A stretch of DNA of 6,837 nucleotides from Ruaniaceae bacterium (GTDB taxonomy: Bacteria > Actinomycetota > Actinomycetes > Actinomycetales > Actinomycetaceae): assembly GCA_030450655.1 (NCBI GenBank), contig JAKDIE010000072.1, positions 1 through 6,837 on the forward strand, given 5' to 3'. Position numbers and translations under genes: made by a program. The notes under the pieces were generated by a model, which saw only the letters and a list, made by a program, of their open reading frames with translations, searched no databases and was not told the origin of the DNA. Shown piece by piece: positions 1-6,307 of this stretch. The stretch's first letter is position 1, and each line of letters opens with the position of its first letter.

Positions 1-4
1 TCCC

Positions 5-691
5 GTGGTGACGGCAGATACGCCGCCGCCTGCGCCCACGCTGCCCGCCCCGCCAGCACCGCCCGCCAAGGCCACAGAACCCGCCGCGCCCACGCTACCC
101 GCCCCGCCAGCACCGCCGGCCAAGGCCGCCACGGTGGAGGCTGATCATCCGGTGCGTCGTCGGCGTCCCATTCTTCCCCCGCAGACCACGGGATCGACTC
201 CCGTGATCGATCCTGAGACGGGAACGATCGGTGCGATCTCGATGAGCTTCCCCGCTGCAGTGGAGGAGAAGAAGCCGATCGTGAACCTGCCTCCGCTTCC
301 GCCGGTCGCGGATGAGCCGCTCGATTTCGATACGATTCTCTCCGGTGGGCCAGCCCCGGCGGATGTTGCGCCGCAGAGCGAGCCCGCGCCGATACCCGAG
401 GCCGAGTCTGGGCTACCCAAGCGCGCGTCCCTCTTCGGCAAGCTCAATGAGGACGAGTTGATCGAGGGTATCGAGGATCACCACACACCGGAGGACCATC
501 GGGAACTCACGGTGGAGCAGGTGGCCGTACGGGATCATGCGAACCCGGGAGTCACGTTCTTGCGTTACCTGGTGCTGGTGCTCGCAATGTTCGTGCTTGG
601 CGGGATGATCTGGCTCATCGCCGATAGTGCATCCGCAAGCGAGATTGACGAAGGAGTGGCCAGTTCCGTGACACAAGGGAGTATCAGATGA
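5..691 (+). CDS. Proline-rich protein with one C-terminal transmembrane segment, upstream of rsfS
   Basis: I do not recognise a named family. The 228-residue product has a low-complexity Pro/Ala-rich N-terminus with two copies of an 18-residue unit (core TLPAPPAPPAKA) at about residues 11-41. A long acidic, probably disordered middle follows, then one hydrophobic span at about residues 185-206, leaving a tail of about 22 residues. There is no N-terminal signal peptide, so the bulk is probably cytoplasmic and anchored by the C-terminal span; this is inference. Start: tandem GTG codons at 5 and 8 are possible, but the frame is open to the window edge, so the gene may begin further left and should be treated as possibly 5'-partial. 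Its stop overlaps the rsfS start (ATGA), indicating co-transcription and translational coupling. In actinobacteria nadD usually lies near rsfS, so this may be a lineage-specific gene inserted in that cluster. No function is assigned. Confidence 0.75.
   Translation: MVTADTPPPAPTLPAPPAPPAKATEPAAPTLPAPPAPPAKAATVEADHPVRRRRPILPPQTTGSTPVIDPETGTIGAISMSFPAAVEEKKPIVNLPPLPPVADEPLDFDTILSGGPAPADVAPQSEPAPIPEAESGLPKRASLFGKLNEDELIEGIEDHHTPEDHRELTVEQVAVRDHANPGVTFLRYLVLVLAMFVLGGMIWLIADSASASEIDEGVASSVTQGSIR
32..127 (+). repeat. Two-copy 54-bp-period tandem repeat inside the proline-rich gene
   Basis: Positions 32-73 and 86-127 match over 42 bp with two mismatches (G/A in the CTG/CTA codon and C/G near the end of the unit). 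The period is 54 bp, or 18 codons, so copy-number change would keep the frame. It encodes the Pro/Ala-rich TLPAPPAPPAKA unit. The near-identity at the DNA level suggests a recent duplication rather than long-maintained protein similarity. Confidence 0.85.
675..681 (+). promoter_or_regulatory. Ribosome binding site of rsfS
   Basis: AAGGGAG lies 6 nt before the ATG at 688, within the last codons of the upstream gene. It supports the ATG at 688 as the rsfS start and the coupled ATGA arrangement. Confidence 0.7.
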
Positions 692-1068
692 CCGCCACAG
701 ACCGGGCGAGAGAACTCGCCGTGGTAGCGGCACGGGCATCCTCGGAGAAGAAGGCGGAGGAGATCATCGCGCTTGATGTCTCCGAGCAACTTGCACTGAC
801 GGACGTGTTCCTGATCGCGACTGGCGGCAACGAGCGCCATGTGAGGGCAATCGTCGATGCGGTGGAAGAGGCGTTGCACGCCGAGGGTGTCAAAGCCGTG
901 CGTCGCGAAGGGTTCCAGCAATCACGGTGGGTCCTGATCGACTTCGGTGACATCGTGGTCCACGTGCAGCATTCGGAGGATCGCGAGTTTTACGCGCTCG
1001 AGCGGCTGTGGCGCGATTGCCCCGTGGTTGAACTCCCCGATTTCGACGCCGAGAGCCACGCCGAATAA
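688..1068 (+). CDS. rsfS: Ribosomal silencing factor RsfS (DUF143/Iojap family)
   Basis: RsfS binds ribosomal protein uL14 (L14) on the large subunit and blocks joining to the small subunit, lowering translation in starvation or stationary phase; this is family knowledge. The 126-residue length is typical. Family motifs are clear: the [12 protein letters not shown] segment at about 23-34, TDVFLIATG at 38-46, the helix [16 protein letters not shown] at 48-63, [14 protein letters not shown] at 80-93 and FYALERLW at 101-108, ending with the usual acidic tail. The ATG at 688 has a good ribosome binding site and overlaps the stop of the proline-rich gene by 4 nt, so the two are very likely one transcript. 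A hairpin 11 nt after the stop may end that transcript. No residue looks anomalous. Confidence 0.96.
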   Translation: MTATDRARELAVVAARASSEKKAEEIIALDVSEQLALTDVFLIATGGNERHVRAIVDAVEEALHAEGVKAVRREGFQQSRWVLIDFGDIVVHVQHSEDREFYALERLWRDCPVVELPDFDAESHAE

Positions 1069-1078
1069 CCAAAGCGGC

Positions 1079-1100
1079 GTCCGGGCGGAGTTGCCTGGAC
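1079..1100 (+). terminator. GC-rich hairpin after rsfS, possible terminator
   Basis: GTCCGGGC (1079-1086) pairs with GCCTGGAC (1093-1100) over 8 bp with one G-U wobble, around a 6-nt loop. It begins 11 nt after the rsfS stop. No T-run follows, so it would be an I-shaped terminator of the kind often proposed in GC-rich actinobacteria, or simply a 3'-end stabilising hairpin. Confidence 0.4.
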
Positions 1101-1118
1101 ACCCACAAACTGTAGAGA
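1091..1118 (+). promoter_or_regulatory. Tentative katA promoter
   Basis: TTGCCT (1091-1096) and TAGAGA (1113-1118) are spaced by 16 nt and would start transcription shortly before the catalase ribosome binding site. Both hexamers are imperfect, and the -35 overlaps the right arm of the preceding hairpin. This is the best candidate in the 70-nt gap. I see no clear operator for a peroxide regulator. Confidence 0.22.
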
Positions 1119-1126
1119 ACACTCAC

Positions 1127-1133
1127 AAAGGAG
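1127..1133 (+). promoter_or_regulatory. Strong ribosome binding site of katA
   Basis: AAAGGAG lies 5 nt before the ATG at 1139. It decides the catalase start: the reading frame stays open further upstream (to 947) but that part overlaps rsfS and has no catalase similarity. Confidence 0.85.
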
Positions 1134-1138
1134 ATGCA

Positions 1139-2599
1139 ATGACACATCACGATTCGTCTATCCCATCGACCACCGAGTCCGGTGCTCCGAGGGAGTCTGA
1201 CGCCCATTCGTTGAGCGTTGGCGCGGACGGCCCGCTGCTTCTGCACGATGTAGCGCTGGTTCAGAAGCTCGCCCGCTTCGACCGCGAGCGTGTGCCGGAG
1301 CGCAGCCCGCACGCCAAGGGTTCGGGCGCGTTCGGCGAGTTCGTGGTCACCCAGGACGTCTCGGCCTTCACGAAGGCCGATTTCCTCCAGCCCGGAAGGA
1401 CCAGCCGCGTTCTCACGCGCTTCTCCACGGTGGCCGGTGAACTCGGTTCGCCCGATACGTGGCGGGACGTGCGCGGCTTCTCCGTGCGCTTCTACACCGA
1501 AGAGGGCAACTTCGACATGGTGGGAAACAACACGCCGGTATTCTTCCTGCGTGACCCGATGAAGTTCCCGGATTTCATCCACTCGCAGAAGCGCCTGCCG
1601 GATTCGGGCCTGCGCTCCAACAACATGCAGTGGGACTTCTGGACGCTCGTGCCGGAGACTGCGCACCAGGTGGCGTACCTCATGGGTGACCGCGGCCTGC
1701 CAAAGTCGTGGCGCCACATGAACGGCTACTCCTCGCACACCTACATGTGGGTGAACGCCGAGGGCGAGCGCTTCTGGGTCATGTACCACTTCCACACGGA
1801 CCAGGGCGTGGAGAACATCACCAACGAGGAGGCCGCGAAGCTCGCGGGCGAGGACGCCGATGCGCACCGCCGCGATCTGTTTGACGCGATCACGCGCGGC
1901 GAGTTCCCGAGCTGGACCCTCAGCGCGCAGATCATGCCGTACGAGGACGCGAAGAAGTACCGCTTCAACCCCTTCGATCTGACCAAGACCTGGTCGAAGA
2001 AGGATTACCCGCTGCGCGAGGTGGGCCGCTTCACCCTGAACGAGAACCCCACGAACCACTTCGCCGAGATCGAGCAGGCCGCGTTCAGCCCCTCGAACAT
2101 GGTGCCGGGCACGGGAGTCTCGCCGGACAAGATGCTGCTGGCCCGCGTGTTCTCTTACCCGGACGCACAGCGCAACCGCGTGGGGACGAATTACAACCAG
2201 CTCCCCGTGAACGCCCCGATCTCGCCCATGAACTCCTATGACAAGGAGGGGCAGATGCAGTACCACCACAGCGGTGCCGCGCCCGTCTACTCCCCGAACT
2301 CCTACAGCCGGGCGTACCAGGACGAGCAGATCACCGTGGACAACGGATGGGAGTCCGACGGCGAAATGGTGCGAGCTGCGTACACGCTCCACCCCGAGGA
2401 TGATGACTTTGGGCAGGCCCACACTCTCGTGCGCGAGGTCTACTCCGAGGAGCAGCGTCAGCGGATCGTCGAGCCCGTGATCGGTTCGCTCCTTGGTGGG
2501 GTCGAGGAGCCCGTGCTCTCGCGCGTGTTCCAGTACTGGACGAGCATCGATCAGGAGGTTGGCGCGGCCATCGAAGCGGGCTACCACGCCGCCAAGTGA
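1139..2599 (+). CDS. katA: Haem catalase, small-subunit (clade 3-like) monofunctional type
   Basis: The enzyme converts hydrogen peroxide to water and oxygen using haem b, normally as a cytoplasmic homotetramer. The 486-residue length fits small-subunit catalases. Visible motifs: the distal active-site region [20 protein letters not shown] with catalytic His58; the [12 protein letters not shown] segment at 129-140 carrying the distal Asn; FIHSQKR at 146-152; and the proximal haem ligand region [14 protein letters not shown] with Tyr340 and Arg336. The C-terminal [17 protein letters not shown] block (372-388) is typical of clade 3 enzymes; the clade is my judgement from pattern, not a tree. 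The first 25 or so residues are a non-conserved Ser/Thr/Glu-rich extension. The ATG start is fixed by the strong ribosome binding site. It is flanked by hairpins at 1079-1100 and 2613-2653, suggesting a single-gene transcript. It appears intact with all key residues. Confidence 0.97.
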   Translation: MTHHDSSIPSTTESGAPRESDAHSLSVGADGPLLLHDVALVQKLARFDRERVPERSPHAKGSGAFGEFVVTQDVSAFTKADFLQPGRTSRVLTRFSTVAGELGSPDTWRDVRGFSVRFYTEEGNFDMVGNNTPVFFLRDPMKFPDFIHSQKRLPDSGLRSNNMQWDFWTLVPETAHQVAYLMGDRGLPKSWRHMNGYSSHTYMWVNAEGERFWVMYHFHTDQGVENITNEEAAKLAGEDADAHRRDLFDAITRGEFPSWTLSAQIMPYEDAKKYRFNPFDLTKTWSKKDYPLREVGRFTLNENPTNHFAEIEQAAFSPSNMVPGTGVSPDKMLLARVFSYPDAQRNRVGTNYNQLPVNAPISPMNSYDKEGQMQYHHSGAAPVYSPNSYSRAYQDEQITVDNGWESDGEMVRAAYTLHPEDDDFGQAHTLVREVYSEEQRQRIVEPVIGSLLGGVEEPVLSRVFQYWTSIDQEVGAAIEAGYHAAK

Positions 2600-2612
2600 C
2601 ACGTCATTGAGC

Positions 2613-2653
2613 TAACGGGCTCCGAGCGGACAGTTGCCCGCTCGGAGCCGTTA
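2613..2653 (+). terminator. Large inverted repeat after katA, likely terminator
   Basis: The left arm (2613-2629) pairs with the right arm (2638-2653): 16 bp in total, GC-rich, with one bulged G in the left arm and an 8-nt loop. It starts 14 nt after the katA stop. No T-tract follows. The size and position suit an intrinsic terminator separating katA from the next unit. Confidence 0.8.
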
Positions 2654-2679
2654 GACTGTCCACTGAACTGGGCGATTAG
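2651..2679 (+). promoter_or_regulatory. Tentative promoter of the PLDc_N/SHOCT-lipoprotein pair
   Basis: TTAGAC (2651-2656) and GATTAG (2674-2679) are separated by 17 nt, ahead of a 28-nt leader to the GTG start. An alternative is CTGAAC (2663-2668) with CATATT (2687-2692), spacer 18, which would give a very short leader. The first -35 touches the end of the katA terminator stem. Some promoter is expected here because the preceding inverted repeat should end katA transcription. Confidence 0.33.
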
Positions 2680-2707
2680 TGCCCGTCATATTAGAAAGGG
2701 CCATCGC

Positions 2708-3103
2708 GTGCCTGATTTTCTTTCCTCACTGTGGAACACGTTCCTCTGGTTCTTCATGATCTTCGTGTTCGTGGCCTACCTCATGGCGCTCTTCTCGATC
2801 ATTCAGGACCTGATTCGTGACAAGTCGCTGGGTGGCTGGGCAAAGGCCATCTGGTTGCTGTTCCTCATTTGGCTCCCATTCCTCACGGCGCTGGTGTACC
2901 TGATTGCGCGTGGCAAGGGCATGAATGTTCGCGCATCCGAGCGCGTAGCGGCTTCTCGCAACGCGACGGATGATTACATTCGCTCCGTTGCCGCCACGGC
3001 ACCGGCAACGGAAGTTGCCAAAGCGCACGATCTGCTCGATGCGGGCTTTATCTCTGAGGCGGAGTACGCCCAGATGAAGGCGAAGATCCTGGCGGCGTCC
3101 TGA
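2708..3103 (+). CDS. Small membrane protein with PLDc_N-like two-span domain and C-terminal SHOCT domain
   Basis: The 131-residue product has two hydrophobic spans (about 9-33 and 46-67) joined by a short QDLIRDKSLGGWAKA loop. This is the layout of the PLDc_N domain, a membrane module that occurs alone in many small actinobacterial proteins. A basic linker (about 68-100) leads to a SHOCT domain at about 101-128, with the usual pattern of a short helix, LLDAGFISEAEY turn and MKAKIL helix. SHOCT modules are thought to mediate oligomerisation; the biological role of these proteins is unknown. No phospholipase catalytic HKD motif is present, so it is not a phospholipase. The GTG start at 2708 is supported by AAAGGG 7 nt upstream. 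Its stop overlaps the next start by 1 nt (TGATG), so the lipoprotein gene is probably translated by coupling. Confidence 0.85.
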   Translation: MPDFLSSLWNTFLWFFMIFVFVAYLMALFSIIQDLIRDKSLGGWAKAIWLLFLIWLPFLTALVYLIARGKGMNVRASERVAASRNATDDYIRSVAATAPATEVAKAHDLLDAGFISEAEYAQMKAKILAAS

Positions 3104-3474
3104 TGAAGGTCTCTCGCGTGCTTAGCGCGGCAGCGATCGCAGTGACCCTTCTGGGAGCCGCGGCATGCGGTTCCTCCACCGAATCCGATCTCAGCCCCGT
3201 GGGCACCTGGTCACAGGAGGCTGAGAACTCGCCCTTCCTGGAGATCGCTGAGGATGGCACGTTGAGCGGAAACGACGGCTGCAACGTCCTCGGAGGCGAC
3301 TGGACCTCGCCCGCAGCAGGTGAGATTGAAACGTCCGGGCTCGTGGGGACCATGATGTTCTGCGAGGGCGTTGACGACTGGCTCTCGGCATTCGGTCACG
3401 CCACGTTCACGGCGGATACGATGACCGTCTACAGCGTGGACGACCAGGAGATCGGGACGCTTTCGCGCCCGTAG
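3103..3474 (+). CDS. Putative lipoprotein with META/HslJ-like domain
   Basis: The 123-residue product begins with a basic n-region and a hydrophobic stretch ending in LLGAAACGSS. Cys22 is the likely lipidated residue; the lipobox has Ala at -3 rather than the commoner Leu, so lipidation is probable, not certain. The mature part resembles the META domain seen in HslJ-like envelope proteins: VGTW near 33-36, a DGTLSGNDGCN motif at 51-61, GGDW at 64-67 and TMMFC at 83-87, with Cys60 and Cys87 possibly forming a disulfide. Function of such domains is poorly known; an envelope stress role is only inferred from HslJ. There is no good separate ribosome binding site, and its start overlaps the stop of the PLDc_N/SHOCT gene by 1 nt, implying coupled translation. 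Its stop lies 3 nt from the stop of the convergent ATPase gene. Confidence 0.82.
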   Translation: MKVSRVLSAAAIAVTLLGAAACGSSTESDLSPVGTWSQEAENSPFLEIAEDGTLSGNDGCNVLGGDWTSPAAGEIETSGLVGTMMFCEGVDDWLSAFGHATFTADTMTVYSVDDQEIGTLSRP

Positions 3475-3477
3475 CGC

Positions 3478-4263
3478 CTAGAAGTAGACGGCGAAGGGCC
3501 CGCTGGGGCACTGAAACACGTTGACCGGGGTCCCAAAGATGGCCGAGAGCCGCGCCGGATCCATGATGTACGAGGGCGGACCAAACTCCACGATGGCGCC
3601 ATCCTTCACGGCGCAGATCAGATCCGAATAGTTCGCCGCGAAGTTGATGTCATGCAGCACCACCACGATCGTGCGGCCGCGGTGCAAGGCCCCCCCGGCG
3701 AGGGGGCGGCGCCCCCCCCCCCCACGGCGTAGGTGCTGCATCATTTGCACGGAGTGCTTCATATCCAGGTTGTTGAGGGGCTCGTCCAGGAGCACGTACT
3801 CGGTGTCCTGCGCCAGCACCATGGCCACGTTCGCCCGTTGGCGTTGGCCACCTGAGAGCTGATCGAGGTAGCGGCCCTCGAGCTCGGTCATGTCCAGGAA
3901 ATCGATCGCCTGGCTGATCGCCTCTTCATCTGCGGCGGTGAGGCGCCCCTTGCTGTGGGGGAAGCGCCCAAACCCCACGAGCTGCCGCACGGTGAGCCGC
4001 GTGATGAAGCTATTCTCCTGCCGCAGGATCGAGACCACCTTGGCGAGATCATTGGACTTGGTGGCGGCCACGTCGAGGCCGGCGATCTCGATAACCCCGG
4101 CGTCGATGCCGAGCAGGCGTCCGATCATCGTGAGTAGCGTGGACTTCCCGGCGCCGTTTGGTCCCCCGCGCGTGGTGACCCCGCCGGGCGGAATCGGGAG
4201 GTTGACGGGCCCGATCTGGACGTCGCTGGAGTAGGTCTTGGTGACGTCGCTGAGCGTGATCAC
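3478..4263 (-). CDS. Siderophore ABC importer ATP-binding protein (CeuD/FatE/VctC/YclP-like)
   Basis: This is the ATPase that powers ferric-siderophore import through the two adjacent permeases. The 261 residues hold all core motifs: Walker A GPNGAGKST (34-42), Q-loop Gln82 in LRQEN, signature LSGGQRQR (136-143), Walker B YVLLDEP (156-162), D-loop NNLD (164-167) and H-loop His204 in VVLHDINFA. The end, GPFAVYF, fits this subfamily. Two oddities occur. Residues 181-187 (GGGGRRP), followed by AGGA (189-192), lie where relatives run from LRR into LADEL-type helix sequence, making the protein about 7-10 residues long for the family. Arg32-Gly33 also replaces the hydrophobic pair usual just before Walker A. 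Both fall at homopolymer-rich DNA. The GTG start overlaps the permease stop (GTGA) and has AGAAAGGG 6 nt upstream. Reading upstream of this GTG only runs into the permease in the wrong frame. Confidence 0.92.
   Translation of the reverse strand: MITLSDVTKTYSSDVQIGPVNLPIPPGGVTTRGGPNGAGKSTLLTMIGRLLGIDAGVIEIAGLDVAATKSNDLAKVVSILRQENSFITRLTVRQLVGFGRFPHSKGRLTAADEEAISQAIDFLDMTELEGRYLDQLSGGQRQRANVAMVLAQDTEYVLLDEPLNNLDMKHSVQMMQHLRRGGGGRRPLAGGALHRGRTIVVVLHDINFAANYSDLICAVKDGAIVEFGPPSYIMDPARLSAIFGTPVNVFQCPSGPFAVYF
3690..3723. repeat. Homopolymer-rich tract (C7, G5, C12) inside the ATPase gene
   Basis: On the plus strand there is C7 at 3690-3696, G5 at 3702-3706 and C12 at 3712-3723. GGGGGC (3702-3707) can also fold onto GCCCCC (3711-3716). 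On the coding strand the C12 is G12, encoding four Gly in a row. No other run in the window approaches this length. The tract is in frame as given, but any single-base length error would truncate or scramble the ATPase after residue 180. Confidence 0.9.
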
Positions 4264-5309
4264 AGGCGGCCCTTTCTGAGAATGACGATGAGGAACACGC
4301 TGCCGCCGATCAGCTCGATGATGATCGAGACGATCCCGTAGGCGTAGAATACGTGGCGCATGATGAAGTACGCGCCTGCCAGCACCGTGAAACCGAGGAG
4401 CACGGCGATCGGGAAGATATACTTGTGATCGTAGGTGTCCGCGAACTGGTAGGCCAGGGTCGCCACGAGGAAGCCGAAGAACGTCATCGGGCCCACGAGC
4501 GCCGTCGAGACTGCCATCAGAATCGAGACGAGGAAGAGCACCCGGATCAGTTCGCGGCGGTGATCTACCCCGAGGTTCATGGCGGTGTCGCGGCCCAGCG
4601 CGAGCACGTTCAACCGGGGCGTGCGGAGCAGTAGCAGGATTCCCGCGATCAGCACGAGCGGAATCGCCACCGGCAGGTACTCGTCCCGCGCGTTGCCGAG
4701 GTTGCCCATCATGCGCGCCGCGAGCACGTCGAATTCGCTCGGTGTCAGCAGGCGCTGCATGAAGGTGGAGACGGAGCCGAGCCCGCCGCCGATCACGATG
4801 CCCACCAGGAGCATGATCTGGAGGTTGCCGTACTTCCCGGAGAGTAGCCAACTGTAGAGGGCCACGGCGAGGGCCACCATCAGCGCCACCTGGATGAGGA
4901 ACTGGGGGATCCCTTGGATCGCGATGAGGCCCGTGAGGCCGAACAGGTAGACGGTCGAGGTTTGGATGGCGCGGTAGAGGGACTCGAATCCCATGATCGA
5001 GGGCGTGATGATGCGGTTGTTGGCGGCCGTCTGGAAGCTCACGGTGGCGATTGCTTGGGCGAATGCCACCACGAGCATCACGAGGACGAGGTTCGCGCGG
5101 CCCCTGGCGATGATCCAGAAGCCTTCGGTGCCGAACGGCATCGGGTTGCCCCACGCGAGCAGCCCGATCCCGGAACCCGCCGCGAGGACGATGAGGAGCG
5201 CGAGGATCAGGGTGTAGCGGCGCTTGGTGCGCCGGGAGCCGAACGGGCCCGAATGCCGCTCGTCCCCAGCCGGCCCCACCGCCGAATGCACCGCCGTGGT
5301 GCTAGCCAT
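4260..5309 (-). CDS. Siderophore ABC importer permease, second subunit (CeuC/FatC/VctG/YclO-like)
   Basis: A FecCD-family integral membrane protein that forms half of the transport channel. The 349 residues start with a hydrophilic, basic cytoplasmic tail (about 1-31), longer than usual, followed by many hydrophobic spans. Features typical of this subunit: FQTAANNRIITPSIMGFESL (92-111), an MMGNLGNARDEYLP segment near 200-213, the cytoplasmic coupling region LGRDTAMNLGVDHRREL (238-254) that would contact the ATPase, and GPMTFFGFLVATLAYQ (273-288). The ATG at 5309 overlaps the end of the first permease by 8 nt; its ribosome binding site is weak, so coupling is likely. Its stop overlaps the ATPase start by 4 nt. 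Assignment as the C-type rather than B-type permease rests on these motifs and on gene order. Substrate identity (catecholate or mixed siderophore) cannot be told from the permease. Confidence 0.93.
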   Translation of the reverse strand: MASTTAVHSAVGPAGDERHSGPFGSRRTKRRYTLILALLIVLAAGSGIGLLAWGNPMPFGTEGFWIIARGRANLVLVMLVVAFAQAIATVSFQTAANNRIITPSIMGFESLYRAIQTSTVYLFGLTGLIAIQGIPQFLIQVALMVALAVALYSWLLSGKYGNLQIMLLVGIVIGGGLGSVSTFMQRLLTPSEFDVLAARMMGNLGNARDEYLPVAIPLVLIAGILLLLRTPRLNVLALGRDTAMNLGVDHRRELIRVLFLVSILMAVSTALVGPMTFFGFLVATLAYQFADTYDHKYIFPIAVLLGFTVLAGAYFIMRHVFYAYGIVSIIIELIGGSVFLIVILRKGRL

Positions 5310-6285
5310 TCTTGCGCTGCCTCAGAAGTAGGAACACGAAGACGGCGGCGCCCACCACACCGAGGACCACGGAGACGGGCACCTCGAACGGCATGATGAT
5401 CGTGCGCGCCACGAGGTCGCAGACCGTCACGATCGCGATGCCCAGCAGGCACACCCAGGGCAGATTGGAGCGCAGATCGTCCCCGCGCATCATCGAGACG
5501 ATGTTCGGCACGATCAGCCCAAGGAACGGAAGGGCGCCGACGACGACCGTCACGACTCCGGTGGCGATGGCCACCAGGCCCGTGCCGAGGAGCACGATCT
5601 GGTTGTAATTCACTCCCACGGTTGTGGCGATCTCTTTGCCGAGGCCCGCCACGGTGAAGCGGTCCGCGGCAATGAACACCGCTACGGCAACGATCGCCAC
5701 GATCCACAGGTACTCGTAGTGGCCCTTGATGACGGTGGTGAAGCTGCCGGCGAACCACACGCCAAGGTTCTGCAGGGTGTCCGTTGTGAGGGCGATGAAG
5801 GTGGAGATCGAGCCCACCACCGCACCCAGCATGATCCCCACGATCGGAACGATGAGGGAGGAGCGTAAGGAGACCCGGCGCAGGAAGGCGAAGAACACCA
5901 TCGTGCCCACGAAGGCGAAGAGGATGGCCACCGCCATCTTCAGCGAGATCGAGGCGGTCGGAACGAGGACCGTCACCGTCAGCAGGCCGAGGCCGGCCCA
6001 CTCTGTGGTGCCCGTCGTCGTCGGCTCCACGAAACGGTTCTGCGTGAGTAGCTGCATCACGAGGCCACTCATCGCCATCGCGGCGCCCGCGAGCACGAGC
6101 GCGATGGTGCGCGGCACGCGCGTCATCTGGAACATCCAGCCGCCGTCCTCGGCGCCGAAGATGTCGTACACCCCCGTGAACAGCGAAACACACAAGAGCC
6201 CTGCCACAACGGCGATGCCGATGAGCAGGGATCGATCAACGAGCTTCGGCCGATGACGAACGTCAACGGCGGGCGAATGTGTCAT
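5302..6285 (-). CDS. Siderophore ABC importer permease, first subunit (CeuB/FatD/VctD/YclN-like)
   Basis: The partner FecCD permease, 327 residues from the chosen start. After a short cytoplasmic N-terminus the first span is at about 19-39. Conserved blocks include RVPRTIALVLAGAAMAMSG (56-74) with Gln78 and the following NRFVEP, the periplasmic-side GVWFAGSF (175-182), the coupling region GLGKEIATTVGVNYNQ (214-229) and ALPFLGLIVPNIVSMMRGDD (251-270). Start choice: an in-frame GTG at 6342 would add 19 residues, but these are encoded by the intergenic hairpin (6308-6340), are Pro/Gly/His-rich and unlike the family, so ATG at 6285 is preferred, with only a weak GAGAG ribosome binding site. The gene lies 60 nt after the binding-protein gene and its end overlaps the next permease by 8 nt. 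Confidence 0.93.
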   Translation of the reverse strand: MTHSPAVDVRHRPKLVDRSLLIGIAVVAGLLCVSLFTGVYDIFGAEDGGWMFQMTRVPRTIALVLAGAAMAMSGLVMQLLTQNRFVEPTTTGTTEWAGLGLLTVTVLVPTASISLKMAVAILFAFVGTMVFFAFLRRVSLRSSLIVPIVGIMLGAVVGSISTFIALTTDTLQNLGVWFAGSFTTVIKGHYEYLWIVAIVAVAVFIAADRFTVAGLGKEIATTVGVNYNQIVLLGTGLVAIATGVVTVVVGALPFLGLIVPNIVSMMRGDDLRSNLPWVCLLGIAIVTVCDLVARTIIMPFEVPVSVVLGVVGAAVFVFLLLRQRKNG

Positions 6286-6307
6286 TGCGTGGCTCTCGTG
6301 AGGAGTG

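Noticed and set aside
947..1138. N-terminal extension of catalase to 947
   Set aside because: That stretch overlaps rsfS in another frame, lacks catalase similarity, and a strong ribosome binding site precedes the ATG at 1139.
890..2602. Very long open frame on the minus strand opposite katA (570 codons)
   Set aside because: The plus strand encodes an unmistakable catalase. GC-rich codon bias makes stops rare on the complementary strand, and the antisense translation is Arg/Val/His-rich with no recognisable domain.
2670..2684. Small hairpin GGGC...GCCC before the PLDc_N gene as a regulatory element
   Set aside because: It has only 4 bp of pairing around a 7-nt loop, which is expected by chance in GC-rich DNA, and it overlaps the candidate -10 box.
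3666..3726. Frameshifted pseudogene reading of the ATPase
   Set aside because: As given, the frame is continuous through the homopolymers and the H-loop and C-terminal motifs follow in the same frame. It is therefore annotated as an intact gene with a suspicious insert.
4264..5154. Upstream continuation of the ATPase reading frame through the permease gene, suggesting a 558-residue fusion
   Set aside because: The extension is Arg/His/Pro-rich out-of-frame reading of the permease, which itself has full FecCD similarity in another frame. The ATPase has its own GTG with a ribosome binding site at 4263.
5207..6193. 328-codon minus-strand frame inside the permease region
   Set aside because: It is a shadow of the two permeases, Arg/His/Gly-rich with no membrane spans or motifs.
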